Origin: Gammaproteobacteria bacterium
GTDB lineage: Bacteria > Pseudomonadota > Gammaproteobacteria > Pseudomonadales > Pseudohongiellaceae
Assembly: GCA_003514305.1 (NCBI GenBank)
Contig: DORE01000156.1
Location: 1 to 25,199, forward strand
Reading direction: 5' to 3'
Length of the DNA stretch: 25,199 nt
The notes under the pieces were generated by a model. That model saw only the letters and a list, made by a program, of their open reading frames with translations. It was not told the origin of the DNA and ran no database searches. Positions 25,154 to 25,199 of the stretch are shown here, one piece after another (position 1 is the first letter of the stretch; every line of letters begins with the position of its first letter). The translations under genes were made by a program, and so were the position numbers.

Positions 25154-25199
25154 TAATTTACGACCCGAACGATCCATGAAATAACTGAAGACTGACTGT

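Overview
The window is about 25 kb of gene-dense bacterial chromosome from a gammaproteobacterium. PdxB, YheU, FadB/FadA, ZipA, TtcA, DjlA and Bax are largely gammaproteobacterial families. A canonical SMC, rather than MukB, and the order smc-zipA-ligA-lytic transglycosylase-djlA point to the Pseudomonas/Cellvibrio-like side of the class rather than to enterics or vibrios. I saw no tRNA, rRNA, insertion sequence, prophage or CRISPR array.

Layout. Position 1-1249 (+) is alaA, convergent with pdxB. A long minus-strand run from 8262 down to 1293 holds fadB, fadA, ttcA, yheU, tusA, a 5'-3' exonuclease and pdxB (fatty-acid beta-oxidation, tRNA thiolation, sulfur relay, vitamin B6). Position 8437-9486 (+) is a secreted polysaccharide deacetylase, tail to tail with a Bax-type glucosaminidase (9492-10280, -). 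bolA (-) and an RbgA/YlqF-type ribosome GTPase (+) are divergent, and a large PreP-like M16C peptidase (11924-14890, +) follows. A roughly 1 kb stretch without protein genes comes next. The minus-strand run 25153-15913 then holds smc, zipA, ligA, an SLT-type lytic transglycosylase lipoprotein and djlA (chromosome organisation, division, DNA joining, wall turnover, membrane co-chaperone).

The most interesting item is in the gene-poor stretch after the M16 peptidase. A perfect sigma-E/AlgU-type -35 (GGAACTT) lies 16 nt from a TCATA -10, then comes a two-part hairpin and a 12-bp-stem intrinsic terminator with six T. The implied transcript is about 95 nt (14997-15091), and it looks like an undescribed envelope-stress small RNA. 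Secondary points are a ZipA with a roughly 420-residue acidic linker, an inverted repeat upstream of the fadBA promoter, non-ATG starts for ttcA and djlA, and an unexplained 0.8 kb region with a 12-bp direct repeat. Several starts were moved downstream of the longest open frame on ribosome-binding-site or family evidence; each entry says so.
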